Origin: Salinibacterium hongtaonis
GTDB lineage: Bacteria; Actinomycetota; Actinomycetes; Actinomycetales; Microbacteriaceae
DNA: 64,000 nucleotides
Assembly (NCBI RefSeq): GCF_003065485.1
Contig: NZ_CP026951.1
Coordinates: 1,922,001 to 1,986,000 of the forward strand
Direction of reading: 5' to 3'
Shown here: piece by piece, positions 19,660 to 27,918 of the stretch
How the letters are laid out: each line of letters opens with the position of its first letter
How positions within the stretch are numbered: position 1 is the first letter of the stretch
Position numbers and translations under genes: made by a program
Notes under the pieces: generated by a model
What the model saw: the letters and a program-made list of their open reading frames with translations, nothing else
What the model was told of the DNA's origin: nothing
Databases searched by the model: none

Positions 19660-20376
19660 TCAGTCCAGGTACCGCAGGTACCTCTCCGGCGACTCCAAAA
19701 ACCCGCGCCAATTGCGAACGAGATCGAGATCGTCGTACTCGCTCGATCGGATGCCCCACTCCCCAACCTCATAGAGGCTGGCACCCGGATAGGCGGCCAG
19801 CACGGGCGAGTGCGTGGAGAGCAGCACCTGCGAGCCGTTGGAAACAAGGTCGCGCAGGAGTCCAATGAGGGCGAGACAGCCGGGGAGGGAGAGGGCGGAT
19901 TCTGGCTCGTCGAGCACCCAGAGCCCTCGTACCCGTGACCGTGCCGCCACGAGATCAAGAAACGACTCCCCGTGGCTCTGTTCGTGAAAGGTGCCCTCAT
20001 CACCGATCGACTCCAGATAGGTGAAAAAGCCGTGCATGGTTTCGGCGCGCAAGAAAAAACCCTGTTTCGACGCCCCAGCGCCCCGTATGAGTTGCAGATG
20101 ATCGGCGAGATCCGACTCGGTCTTGCGAGTCTCGCTCATCGACGCGGTCGAACCACCCTCCGGGTTCATGCCGAATGCCGACGCAATCGCCTCCACAATG
20201 GTGGACTTGCCTGCGCCGTTCTCGCCGACCAGCACCGTGACCGGCGCCAGGTCGAAGCCCTCGTCCAAAATCTGCCGCACGGGAGCGAGTGTTGCCGGCC
20301 ACGACGAACGGCGCATCGGCGCGAGGGGATGCTCCTCGATGCGACGCAACGGGGCACTATCGAAAATACGATCCAC
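19660..20376 (-). CDS. AAA-family ATPase, ABC/SMC-like
   Basis: A 238-residue soluble ATPase with Walker A VGENGAGKST, the short signature QSHGES, Walker B GLWVLDEPES and a following STHSPVL histidine switch. It has no membrane partner, so transport is unlikely; small ATPases of this kind are often annotated as predicted ABC-type or RecF-like ATPases. It is the last gene of a three-gene minus-strand unit, 9 bp after the AhpD-like gene. It converges with aminopeptidase P at only 10 bp distance. Confidence 0.85.
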   Translation of the reverse strand: MDRIFDSAPLRRIEEHPLAPMRRSSWPATLAPVRQILDEGFDLAPVTVLVGENGAGKSTIVEAIASAFGMNPEGGSTASMSETRKTESDLADHLQLIRGAGASKQGFFLRAETMHGFFTYLESIGDEGTFHEQSHGESFLDLVAARSRVRGLWVLDEPESALSLPGCLALIGLLRDLVSNGSQVLLSTHSPVLAAYPGASLYEVGEWGIRSSEYDDLDLVRNWRGFLESPERYLRYLD

Positions 20377-20385
20377 GCCAGTCGC

Positions 20386-20712
20386 TCAGTGCTCGTGAGG
20401 CGCAGCGGCTTTAAAGGCGAGCCGCCCATGCATGAAGGGCGCTCCCGTTCCGATCGCAGCGGCCACCCACACGGATTCTGCGACCTCGGCCTCCGTTGCC
20501 CCTGCCGTCACAGCGCTCTTGGTGTGCACCTCAATGCAATAGGAGCACTGCATCGAAACGGCCACGGCAACCGCCATGAGCTCACGGTATTTCTTGGGGA
20601 TCTCCCGTCCCTCATCCGCGAACACCGCCCCGTTGAACTCCCCATAGGCCTTGAGCAGGTCCGGGCTCGCCGTCTTGTAGTTGCGCATGTACTCGCGGTC
20701 ATCCGTGCTCAT
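20386..20712 (-). CDS. Carboxymuconolactone decarboxylase family, AhpD-like
   Basis: A 108-residue protein with the AhpD-type peroxidatic core CSYC (Cys56, Cys59) followed by His63 in EVHTKSA, implying thiol-dependent reductase activity. The length matches single-domain CMD proteins that form oligomers. It lies 8 bp after the stress-protein gene and 9 bp before the ATPase gene. A redox role during stress is likely; a decarboxylase role is not supported by context. Confidence 0.88.
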   Translation of the reverse strand: MSTDDREYMRNYKTASPDLLKAYGEFNGAVFADEGREIPKKYRELMAVAVAVSMQCSYCIEVHTKSAVTAGATEAEVAESVWVAAAIGTGAPFMHGRLAFKAAAPHEH

Positions 20713-20720
20713 GGCTGCCT

Positions 20721-21218
20721 CTACTGCTCTGTCTCCGGGCGGCTGAGCAGTTCCTGCGCCCGGAGGGCCACAGCCGGCTGGACGACGATCTGATAGTTGG
20801 ATGCGATGACCTGGTGGGTCGAGGTGAAGTCGCGGCGACTGCGGTTGAGCGAATACGACACGATGCCGAAGATCATGCCGAAACCAGCGCCGATGAGCAA
20901 GGCCGCGCCAACAAATGCAATCGCGGCGGGGTTGTCAGAAAACATGAACAGCAGCAGCCCGAAAAAGAGACCAAACCAAGCTCCGCTTGCGGCACCGGCT
21001 CCCGCCGCACGACCGTAGGTGAGTTTTCCCGTGACCCGCTCGACCGTCTTGAGGTCGTTGCCGACGATGGCCAGCTGATTCACAGGGAACTCTCGCTTAG
21101 CCAGTCGGTCGACTACCGCCTGTGCTTCGGGGTACGTGTCGTAGGTGCCGAGAATGTCTCCGTGAGGAATTGTCGGCACGGGTCGCGCGCGGCGCGAATA
21201 GGAGCTGGGGTTGGTCAC
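20721..21218 (-). CDS. General stress protein 17M/YflT-like membrane protein
   Basis: A 165-residue protein starting with GTG. The region GTYDTYPEAQAVVDRLAKREF, here split by its own turns, with NQLAIVGND matches the general stress protein 17M-like (YflT) domain. A glycine-rich double membrane segment follows (about residues 72-118: GAASGAWFGLFFGLLLF and AFVGAALLIGAGFGMIFG). It heads the operon with the AhpD-like protein and the ATPase, which supports a stress-related unit. Sigma-factor dependence cannot be shown from the sequence alone. Confidence 0.8.
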   Translation of the reverse strand: MTNPSSYSRRARPVPTIPHGDILGTYDTYPEAQAVVDRLAKREFPVNQLAIVGNDLKTVERVTGKLTYGRAAGAGAASGAWFGLFFGLLLFMFSDNPAAIAFVGAALLIGAGFGMIFGIVSYSLNRSRRDFTSTHQVIASNYQIVVQPAVALRAQELLSRPETEQ

Positions 21219-21254
21219 CGGCTCATTCTTTCACCAGAAGGCTAGGGTTGTACC

Positions 21255-22580
21255 GTGAGCCCCACCAGAGTCTTTGTCGCGCGCCTAGCAGGGTGCTCTG
21301 TTTTCGACCCCGCTGGCGACAAGGTCGGCAGGGTGCGCGACGTTCTCGTTGTGTACCGCAGCACGCAGTCGCCCCGCGTCGTGGGATTCATCGTTGAGGT
21401 TCCCGGGCGCCGGCGCGTGTTCCTGTCCATTGGCAGAATCACCAGCATCGGATCAGGCCAGATCATCACGACCGGCCTCATCAACTTGAGGCGCTTTGAG
21501 CAGCGCGGCGGCGAAGTGCGCGTCATCGCCGAGATGCTCGGACGCAAGGTCACCCTCGCCGACGGCAGCAGCACCGCCATCATCGAAGACGTTGCCATCG
21601 AGGAGACGGGGCCCGGCGAGTGGGCCGTCAGCGAGCTGTTCTTGCGGCGCCCCAAGACGAGCGCATCTCCCTTCGCCAAGGGTCAGACGACGTTTGCCAA
21701 GTGGAACGATGTGCGCGAGAACGTCACGGCAGGCGAAGCACAGTCGGCCAGTCACCTGCTCGCAACCTACGAAGACCTGCTGCCTGCTGACCTTGCCAAT
21801 GCCCTGCTCGACCTGCCGGAACAGCGCATGCTCGAGGTCGCCGAAGAACTGAGCGACGAACGGCTCGCCGACGTGCTGGAAGAAATGCCCGAGAGCGAGC
21901 AGGTCGGCATTCTCAACAAGCTTGACGATGACCGTGCCGCTACGGTTCTCGACCAGATGCAGCCGGATGATGCGGCCGACCTCATCGCTCAGCTCGATGA
22001 GGAGCGCGGCGAGGCCCTGCTTGACCTCATGCAGCCAGAAGAGGCAGAAGACGTGCGAATGCTTCTGCTCTTCGCGCCAGACACCGCGGGTGGCCTCATG
22101 ACCACGGAGCCGATCATCGTGTCCTCCGACGCAACGGTCGCCGAGGGCCTTGCCCTCATCCGCCGCCACGAACTCGCACCCGCGCTGGGCGCGGCCATCT
22201 GCGTGACCCTGCCGCCCTACGAATCTCCGACCGGTCGATTTCTCGGCATGGTGCACTTTCAGCGCATGCTGCGCTACCCGCCAGGCGAGCGTCTCGGTAC
22301 CCTGCTCGACCAGCAGCTGGAGCCGGTCAATGCCTCGGCATCGGCGGCGGAGGTCGCGCGGATCCTCGCCACCTACGACCTTGTTTCCGTTCCCGTTGTC
22401 GACGACAACCATCGCCTTGTAGGGGTGGTGACCATTGACGATGTTCTCGACTACCTGCTGCCAGACGACTGGCGAAGTCACGACGACGAACCGACACCTG
22501 CGCCGTTCGTAGCGGTAGAGACACGACCCCAGCCCATAATTCAGTCCGGAAGGAGGCCCGCCAATGGCTCGTCGCACTGA
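21255..22580 (+). CDS. PRC-barrel/MgtE N-terminal/CBS-domain protein without a channel domain
   Basis: A 441-residue soluble protein starting with GTG. The N-terminal 120 residues form PRC-barrel-like repeats (FDPAGDKVGRVRDVLV, LADGSSTAIIEDVAIE). Residues about 165-270 are the MgtE N-domain with its helical repeats (LPEQRMLEVAEEL, LDDDRAATVLDQM, LDEERGEALLDLM). Two CBS motifs follow to about 410. MgtE magnesium channels continue with five membrane helices, which are missing here. The product is therefore more likely a nucleotide- or Mg-sensing regulator. It overlaps the DUF1003 gene by 17 bp; Rv1232c shows the same arrangement. Confidence 0.88.
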   Translation: MSPTRVFVARLAGCSVFDPAGDKVGRVRDVLVVYRSTQSPRVVGFIVEVPGRRRVFLSIGRITSIGSGQIITTGLINLRRFEQRGGEVRVIAEMLGRKVTLADGSSTAIIEDVAIEETGPGEWAVSELFLRRPKTSASPFAKGQTTFAKWNDVRENVTAGEAQSASHLLATYEDLLPADLANALLDLPEQRMLEVAEELSDERLADVLEEMPESEQVGILNKLDDDRAATVLDQMQPDDAADLIAQLDEERGEALLDLMQPEEAEDVRMLLLFAPDTAGGLMTTEPIIVSSDATVAEGLALIRRHELAPALGAAICVTLPPYESPTGRFLGMVHFQRMLRYPPGERLGTLLDQQLEPVNASASAAEVARILATYDLVSVPVVDDNHRLVGVVTIDDVLDYLLPDDWRSHDDEPTPAPFVAVETRPQPIIQSGRRPANGSSH

Positions 22581-23088
22581 GGCAGACCTCGAATCCCCCA
22601 AAGGGCTAAGGCAAAAGTTCGTTCCCCGCTTCGGCAGAGGTCAGGGCCGAGACCGCATGGGTCGCTTCTCTGAGTCGTTCGCTCGAGCGATGGGCACACC
22701 CGCCTTCCTCGTGGGTATGACCGTGTTCTGCCTCGTCTGGATCGGCTACAACACGTGGGCACCCATAGAGCTGCAGTTCGACCCCCGCGCCCTCAACTAC
22801 ACACTGCTGACCCTCATCCTCTCGTTGCAGGCCAGCTATGCCGCTCCCATGATCCTGCTCGCCCAGAACCGTCAAGACGACCGAGACCGCGTGCAGATCG
22901 AGCAGGACCGCCAGCGGGCCGAACGCAACCTCAACGACACCGAATACCTCGCCCGCGAGGTTGTCGCACTTCGCCTCGCGATGAAGGACGTCGCCACCAA
23001 GGACTTCATCCGGGCAGAGCTGCGCTCGCTTCTTGAAGAACTGGACAGGGAGAAGGACTCCCCCGGGTCATCGCATGACGAGCGCTGA
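22564..23088 (+). CDS. DUF1003 membrane protein
   Basis: A 174-residue protein with two membrane segments (about residues 45-64 and 78-99) and the DUF1003 signature WAPIELQFDPRALNYTLLTL split across the loop. A charged coiled-coil-like tail (NRQDDRDRVQIEQDRQRAER) follows. The start overlaps the end of the MgtE-N/CBS gene, and AGGAGG just upstream within that gene is its ribosome binding site. The co-occurrence with MgtE-N/CBS proteins in actinobacteria suggests the CBS protein may work with this membrane partner. Confidence 0.88.
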   Translation: MARRTEADLESPKGLRQKFVPRFGRGQGRDRMGRFSESFARAMGTPAFLVGMTVFCLVWIGYNTWAPIELQFDPRALNYTLLTLILSLQASYAAPMILLAQNRQDDRDRVQIEQDRQRAERNLNDTEYLAREVVALRLAMKDVATKDFIRAELRSLLEELDREKDSPGSSHDER

Positions 23089-24169
23089 CAAGATTCGCGC
23101 CGCGCTCGCCCACGTCACCGACCCTGAGATTCGTCGCCCCATTACCGAGCTGGACATGGTCGGCGATATCTCCGTCGACGGCGGCGTCGCCTCTGTCGTG
23201 ATCAAACTTACGATCGTGGGATGCCCGGCCGCCGACCGCATCGAGCGCGATGTGCGCACGGCGGTCGAGGCTGTCGAAGGCGTCTCACAGGCGGAAATCG
23301 CCCTCACGGTCATGACTCCGGATGAGCGCCGCTCGCTTACATCGAGGCTCCAGGGTGGGCGGCGAGCAATGCCCTTCACCCCGGAGAGCCTCACGAGGGT
23401 GATCGCCGTGACCAGCGGCAAGGGCGGGGTAGGCAAGTCCACGCTCACCGCAAACCTTGCGGTCGCCATGACGCAGCTCGGGCTCAAGGTCGGGCTCATC
23501 GATGCCGATGTATTCGGATTCTCGATTCCCGGCCTTCTCGGAATCCCTACGGCCAAGCCCACACGGGTGGGCGATATGATCCTGCCGCCCATTGCCTACG
23601 GTGTGAAGACCATCTCCATCGGCATGTTTGTGGAGGGCTCCACCGCTGTTTCGTGGCGCGGCCCCATGCTCCACCGCACAATCGAGCAGTTTCTCACCGA
23701 CGTCTATTTTGGCGACCTCGATGTCCTGCTGCTTGACCTGCCGCCCGGCACAGGAGACGTCGCCATCACGATCGGGCAGTTGCTGCCCCATGCTGAGGTT
23801 CTTGTCGTCACAACCCCCCAATCCGCCGCGGCTGAGGTCGCTGAGCGCAGCGGCCTCGTGGCCCGTCAGACTGGCCAGACCGTAATCGGCGTGATCGAGA
23901 ACATGGCTGGCCTCGTTGCTCCCGACGGGAGCATCCTCGACATTTTCGGCTCAGGCGGCGGGGCAGAAGTCGCCAGCAGGCTCGACGTTCCCCTGCTCGC
24001 CTCCGTGCCGCTGAGCATCGCTGTGCGGCAGGGCGGCGATGCCGGCGCCCCCGTCGTCGTTGCCGACCCGATGGATGCCGCGGCGGCCGCCATCCTGGGC
24101 GTGGCTTCTGCGATCTCCCAGCGTGGGCGCGGACTCGCCGGCCGAAGTCTCGGCGTCAGCCCCGCCTAA
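23075..24169 (+). CDS. mrp: Mrp/NBP35-family ATPase (iron-sulfur carrier)
   Basis: A 364-residue P-loop protein for iron-sulfur cluster handling. The first 90 residues are a MIP18/DUF59 domain (ALAHVTDPEIRRPITELDMV as start, IVGCPAADRIERDV). The deviant Walker A is TSGKGGVGKST near residue 115, with DLPPGTGD as Walker B. The CxxC pair used for the bridging cluster in ApbC is absent: the equivalent stretch reads ENMAGLVAPDGS, as in M. tuberculosis Rv1229c. The ATG at 23075 overlaps the DUF1003 gene by 14 bp and was preferred over an upstream extension within it. Confidence 0.93.
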   Translation: MTSADKIRAALAHVTDPEIRRPITELDMVGDISVDGGVASVVIKLTIVGCPAADRIERDVRTAVEAVEGVSQAEIALTVMTPDERRSLTSRLQGGRRAMPFTPESLTRVIAVTSGKGGVGKSTLTANLAVAMTQLGLKVGLIDADVFGFSIPGLLGIPTAKPTRVGDMILPPIAYGVKTISIGMFVEGSTAVSWRGPMLHRTIEQFLTDVYFGDLDVLLLDLPPGTGDVAITIGQLLPHAEVLVVTTPQSAAAEVAERSGLVARQTGQTVIGVIENMAGLVAPDGSILDIFGSGGGAEVASRLDVPLLASVPLSIAVRQGGDAGAPVVVADPMDAAAAAILGVASAISQRGRGLAGRSLGVSPA

Positions 24170-24849
24170 AGCGAGCGTCTCCGAACGATCTCGGTGATCC
24201 AGATCGGGGCAAACGGCGACGTGCAGTTGGGCGGAGTGGGGTAGTCCTTGAGCACCTCAAGTCGCTCACCGATACTCATGGCGCGTGACCGCAGCTCAGG
24301 GTGGTTGATGCCGATCGTCGCGAGGCACTCATTCATCGCCCACTGCAGCCGATCTGGGGAATCCTTCATCTCTGCTTCTATCGTGTCGAGCAGCCCGGGC
24401 AGATCAAGACCGTCCGGCGATGTGGCGACGCGATCGCTCGTGAGCGCCCATCCCGCACTGGCGACAACCGCGTCCTCATCCACAAACCATGTCGTGCGAA
24501 GCTCCTCCACGGAGGGGCTCTTCTTGACGATGTAGTTCACGAGCCAGTCGTGCACCTTGGGCACTCTCGCCTCGCGCAGCATCCCGTCGAGTTCTGCCTC
24601 GCTGTAGTGCTTCGGCCTGCTGATCAGGATGGCCACCAGCCGAGCGGCTGTGTCGCCGGTCGCCCACAGTTCCCTCGCCAGATCTGGCTGAATCTTGAGT
24701 TTTTTGGCGACTTCTCTGAGCTTGGTGAGGTTGACGCCATGATCATCGCCGTGGCGCTCATTGACCGCCCGAATCTTGGAATCCTCCAGGGCAGCAAGGT
24801 CAGCGAGTACCTCGTTCACTGTGGCGCTCGATGCGTTCGCTGTGGCCAC
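24166..24849 (-). CDS. DNA alkylation repair protein, AlkD-like
   Basis: A 227-residue all-helical HEAT-repeat protein. The start region (VNEVLADLAALEDSKIRAVN, then GVNLTKLREVAKKLK) and the repeats match the AlkD family that excises bulky or cationic alkylated bases. The C-terminal part contains the TIGINHPELRSRAMSIGERL segment of that family. GTG at 24849 has GGAGG seven bases upstream. It converges on mrp with a 4-bp overlap of the two stop codons. Some family members are inactive, so enzymatic activity is presumed only. Confidence 0.82.
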   Translation of the reverse strand: MATANASSATVNEVLADLAALEDSKIRAVNERHGDDHGVNLTKLREVAKKLKIQPDLARELWATGDTAARLVAILISRPKHYSEAELDGMLREARVPKVHDWLVNYIVKKSPSVEELRTTWFVDEDAVVASAGWALTSDRVATSPDGLDLPGLLDTIEAEMKDSPDRLQWAMNECLATIGINHPELRSRAMSIGERLEVLKDYPTPPNCTSPFAPIWITEIVRRRSL

Positions 24850-24973
24850 TTTTTACCCTCCAACTCGCGGGATGACAACATAGTCAGCATAGGCCGGGTC
24901 GCCAGCGAGAGAGCCGCCCGATTCCGCCAAGAATTCGAAGGGATCACTCGATCGGCGGCCCTAGGATGAGCCC

Positions 24974-26524
24974 ATGCCAGGAGCTCTCATCACAGCCGAG
25001 GTCGCACGAGACCTAACCCGCGACATCCGCTCCACCCGCGGGCAGACCGTCGACGTTATCGCGCCGTTCACCGGCCAGGTGCTGCACTCGTTGCCACTGA
25101 GTTCTGTGCCGGATGTGGTGGAGGCCGCGTCCTCGGCCCGGCTTGCGCAGATCGCCTGGCAGCGTGCGGGCTTCGCTCACCGCCGCAGGGTGCTCATCAA
25201 GGCCCACGACCTGCTGCTGGAGCGCCGGCAGATGCTGCTCGATGCTGTGCAGTCCGAAACGGGCAAGACCAGAGGGCAAGCGTTCGAGGAGGTGTTCCAG
25301 GCGGCCAACGTGACGCGCTACTACGCGCTGGGGGCCGCGTCGATTCTCCGTCCTGGTGCCCGCAGGTCGGGCATTCCGGTTGTGCTTACCACGAAGGTCG
25401 ACTACCGACCCAAGGGCGTTATCGGAGTAATCACCCCCTGGAACTTTCCCCTCAGCCTCTCAATCATGGATGTCATCCCTGCGCTTGCTGCCGGCAACGG
25501 CGTCGTGCAGAAGGCCGACAACCAGGGGGCGCTGAGCGTGCTCGCGTCGCGCCGAGCCTTCATCGACGCAGGAGTGCCAGAGGAGCTCTGGCAGGTCGTC
25601 ACGGGGCCCGGCTCCGAAATCGGCACCGCCGTGACCGACGTCGCCGACTATGTGTGCTTCACCGGCTCGACCGCCACCGGCCGCACGGTTGCCATGCGAG
25701 CAGCAGAGCGGCTTGTGGGGGCGTCCCTCGAACTCGGGGGCAAGAACCCGCTCATCGTTCTCGACGATGTCGACCCCGAGAAGGCCGCGGCCGACGCCGT
25801 CTACGCCTGTTTCGCGTCGATGGGCCAGCTGTGTGTCTCGATCGAACGCATCATCGTGCAGCGCGGTGTCGCCGACGACTTCATCGCAGCGTTCGTACGC
25901 AGGGTCTCGGCACTCTCGATTGGCCCGGCATTCGACTACACGACCGATGCCGGATCACTCACGCTGCCATCGCAGCTCGAAACGACGCAACGGCACATCG
26001 CCGATGCCGTCGCCAAGGGAGCGACGGTACTCACCGGCGGCGCAGCCCTCCCCCATATCGGCCCTCTCTTCTTCGAGCCGACAGTGCTCGCCGACGTCAC
26101 TCCAGAAATGGAGTGTTTCGCCACGGAAACCTTTGGCCCGGTCGTATCGGTCAGCATCGTCGACACCGATGAGGAGGCCATCGTTGCCGCCAACGACTCG
26201 GAATACGGACTCAATTCGGCAATTTTTGCTCGGTCGTTGACTCGTGCTCGCCGCATCGCCAGCGCCCTGGACAGCGGCAGCGTGAATATTAACGAGGGAT
26301 ACCGCGCCGCATTCTCTGCCGTCGACGCCCCCATGGGCGGCGCCAAGCAGTCAGGGCTCGGCCGACGCAATGGTCCAGAAGGCCTTCTGAGATTCGTAGA
26401 ATCGCGCACCGTGGCGCGCAACACGGGAATCATGGCCCTCCCCCGCACGGGAGCGGAGTTCGCGCCTCTGGCGGGCGTCATGACCGCCCTACTCGTGACG
26501 CTGCGCACCATCCGCAGGCGCTAG
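24974..26524 (+). CDS. gabD2: Succinate-semialdehyde dehydrogenase (NADP)
   Basis: An aldehyde dehydrogenase of 516 residues that oxidises succinic semialdehyde to succinate. The catalytic Glu lies in LELGGKNP, the catalytic Cys in SMGQLCVS, and the cofactor region TPWNFPLS and FTGSTATGR fits the NADP-preferring GabD2 branch. The C-terminal extension after residue 490 is hydrophobic (ALLVTLRTIRRR). No GABA transaminase or transporter is adjacent, so it may serve a variant TCA step or detoxification. Divergent from the AlkD-like gene. Confidence 0.9.
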   Translation: MPGALITAEVARDLTRDIRSTRGQTVDVIAPFTGQVLHSLPLSSVPDVVEAASSARLAQIAWQRAGFAHRRRVLIKAHDLLLERRQMLLDAVQSETGKTRGQAFEEVFQAANVTRYYALGAASILRPGARRSGIPVVLTTKVDYRPKGVIGVITPWNFPLSLSIMDVIPALAAGNGVVQKADNQGALSVLASRRAFIDAGVPEELWQVVTGPGSEIGTAVTDVADYVCFTGSTATGRTVAMRAAERLVGASLELGGKNPLIVLDDVDPEKAAADAVYACFASMGQLCVSIERIIVQRGVADDFIAAFVRRVSALSIGPAFDYTTDAGSLTLPSQLETTQRHIADAVAKGATVLTGGAALPHIGPLFFEPTVLADVTPEMECFATETFGPVVSVSIVDTDEEAIVAANDSEYGLNSAIFARSLTRARRIASALDSGSVNINEGYRAAFSAVDAPMGGAKQSGLGRRNGPEGLLRFVESRTVARNTGIMALPRTGAEFAPLAGVMTALLVTLRTIRRR

Positions 26525-26534
26525 CGGCGGCCTC

Positions 26535-26915
26535 CTAGGTCGCTTCTGAGTCGAAGGGCGCCGCGGCGCCTGCCTCTGCCAGTCCTAGGCGCTTCTGCGC
26601 TGCCGACTCCACCGGTCGAGAACGCGTCGGGGGCTTGACCGCAACCGGAGCCGCTGCTCCCTCGTCATCGAGCAACGCCTCGCGGATGATTCGGCGTGGG
26701 TCGTACTGGCGCGGGTCGAGCTTTTGCCAGTCAACGTCGTTGAACTCTGGGCCCATCTCGTCGCGCAGACGATCCTTGGCACCGCTGGCCATATTCTTGA
26801 GCGATTTAACCAGGCGAGCGAGTTGCGCAGCGTAGTGCGGCAGCTTTTCGGGGCCAAGCACGAAGACCGCGATGATCGCAATCAACAGCAGCTTCTCGAA
26901 AGTTAGGCCAGGCAC
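26535..26915 (-). CDS. tatB: Sec-independent protein translocase subunit TatB
   Basis: A 126-residue component of the twin-arginine export system. One N-terminal membrane segment (FEKLLLIAIIAVFVLGPEKL) with the conserved Glu and GPEKLP turn is followed by an amphipathic helix and a Pro/Ala-rich cytosolic tail. I chose GTG at 26915, giving VPGLTFEKLL as N-terminus; the frame extends upstream into the divergent promoter region. No SD-like sequence is strong. The position between an O-methyltransferase and mrp-linked genes matches Rv1224. tatA and tatC are not in the window. Confidence 0.9.
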   Translation of the reverse strand: MPGLTFEKLLLIAIIAVFVLGPEKLPHYAAQLARLVKSLKNMASGAKDRLRDEMGPEFNDVDWQKLDPRQYDPRRIIREALLDDEGAAAPVAVKPPTRSRPVESAAQKRLGLAEAGAAAPFDSEAT

Positions 26916-26992
26916 TCGTTCAGAATAACGTGATCGCCTGGACTTGACCCGTATCCTTGGGTGAGCCCGTTTCGAGAGGGCAGGGAGCAAGC

Positions 26993-27628
26993 GTGTCAGA
27001 GAAAGATTCAAACTGGAGATTCGTCGACGAGGTCGTCGTCGAAAGCCCTGTCATTCAGCAGGCGCGGCAGCATTCCCTCGAGCTCGGAATTGAGCCGATC
27101 GCCCCATCGATCGGCGCTCAGATCGCGCTCATCGCGGCAGCGACCTCCGCAACGACCATGATCGAGATCGGCACGGGCGCTGGCGTCAGCGGTCTCTGGC
27201 TGATGCAGGGCGCCCCGGATGCGATCCTCACGTCGATCGACATCGAGCCAGATCATCAGCAGGTGGCCCGCAAGCACTTTGCCGACGCCGACATCCCCGC
27301 CAATCGCACCCGCCTCATCACGGGGCGTTCGAGAGATGTTCTGCCGCGCATGAACGAGCAGTCCTACGACATCGTTCTGATCGACGGCGATCCCAAGGCG
27401 GTCATCGAGAACGTCGAGCACGGGCTGCGCCTGGTTCGCCCCGGCGGCACTGTGCTGGTTCCTCACGCACTCTGGCACGATCGCGTCGCCGACCCCACCA
27501 AGCGAGACGACACGACGGCGAACTTCCGAGCCATCCTGAAGGAGACTTCGGAGTCCGCCGCCGTGCTGAGCGCTCTATCGCCTGCTGGCGACGGTTTGCT
27601 TCAGTTGACTCCGGTGCGGTCCTCTTAG
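26993..27628 (+). CDS. Class I SAM-dependent O-methyltransferase
   Basis: A 211-residue cytosolic methyltransferase of the CCoAOMT-like family. The SAM-binding motif is MIEIGTGAGVSGLWL and the acidic loop is SIDIEPDHQ; DIVLIDGDPKAVIE carries the metal-proximal Asp. GTG at 26993 is preceded by GGGAG at seven bases, so I preferred it to a GTG at 26957. It is divergent from tatB and corresponds in position to Rv1220c. The methyl acceptor is unknown. Confidence 0.9.
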   Translation: MSEKDSNWRFVDEVVVESPVIQQARQHSLELGIEPIAPSIGAQIALIAAATSATTMIEIGTGAGVSGLWLMQGAPDAILTSIDIEPDHQQVARKHFADADIPANRTRLITGRSRDVLPRMNEQSYDIVLIDGDPKAVIENVEHGLRLVRPGGTVLVPHALWHDRVADPTKRDDTTANFRAILKETSESAAVLSALSPAGDGLLQLTPVRSS

Positions 27629-27653
27629 ACCTCACCAGAGGGTGTCAGTCGGG

Positions 27654-27827
27654 TCAGCTGACTGTGACGACTCCTGCGAGTGCGTCGTGGAGTTCCTTAG
27701 CCTCGGCGTCGTTCACCGACACAACGAGACGTCCTCCGCCTTCGAGGGGGACGCGCACGATGATGAGACGACCCTCCTTAACAGCCTCCATTGGTCCGTC
27801 TCCGGTCCTCGGTTTCATGGCCGCCAT
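27654..27827 (-). CDS. DUF3117 microprotein
   Basis: A 57-residue protein: MAAMKPRTGDGPMEAVKEGR at the start, then LIIVRVPLEGGGRLVVSVND and AEAKELHDALAGVVTVS. This is the full DUF3117 family sequence, conserved through actinobacteria (Rv1211 in M. tuberculosis). The ATG at 27827 has AAGGGG upstream. It lies downstream of a methyltransferase convergently and just before the dapE stop on the same strand. Its role is unknown; the strong conservation and small size point to a binding partner. Confidence 0.93.
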   Translation of the reverse strand: MAAMKPRTGDGPMEAVKEGRLIIVRVPLEGGGRLVVSVNDAEAKELHDALAGVVTVS

Positions 27828-27918
27828 GAATAGTCCCCTTTCGTGGATGTCTTCCTATTATTCCGTAAGTGAGTCATATGCGGAAAACGAGCGATATCGT
27901 GGCGCGCCCAAGAAGGGG

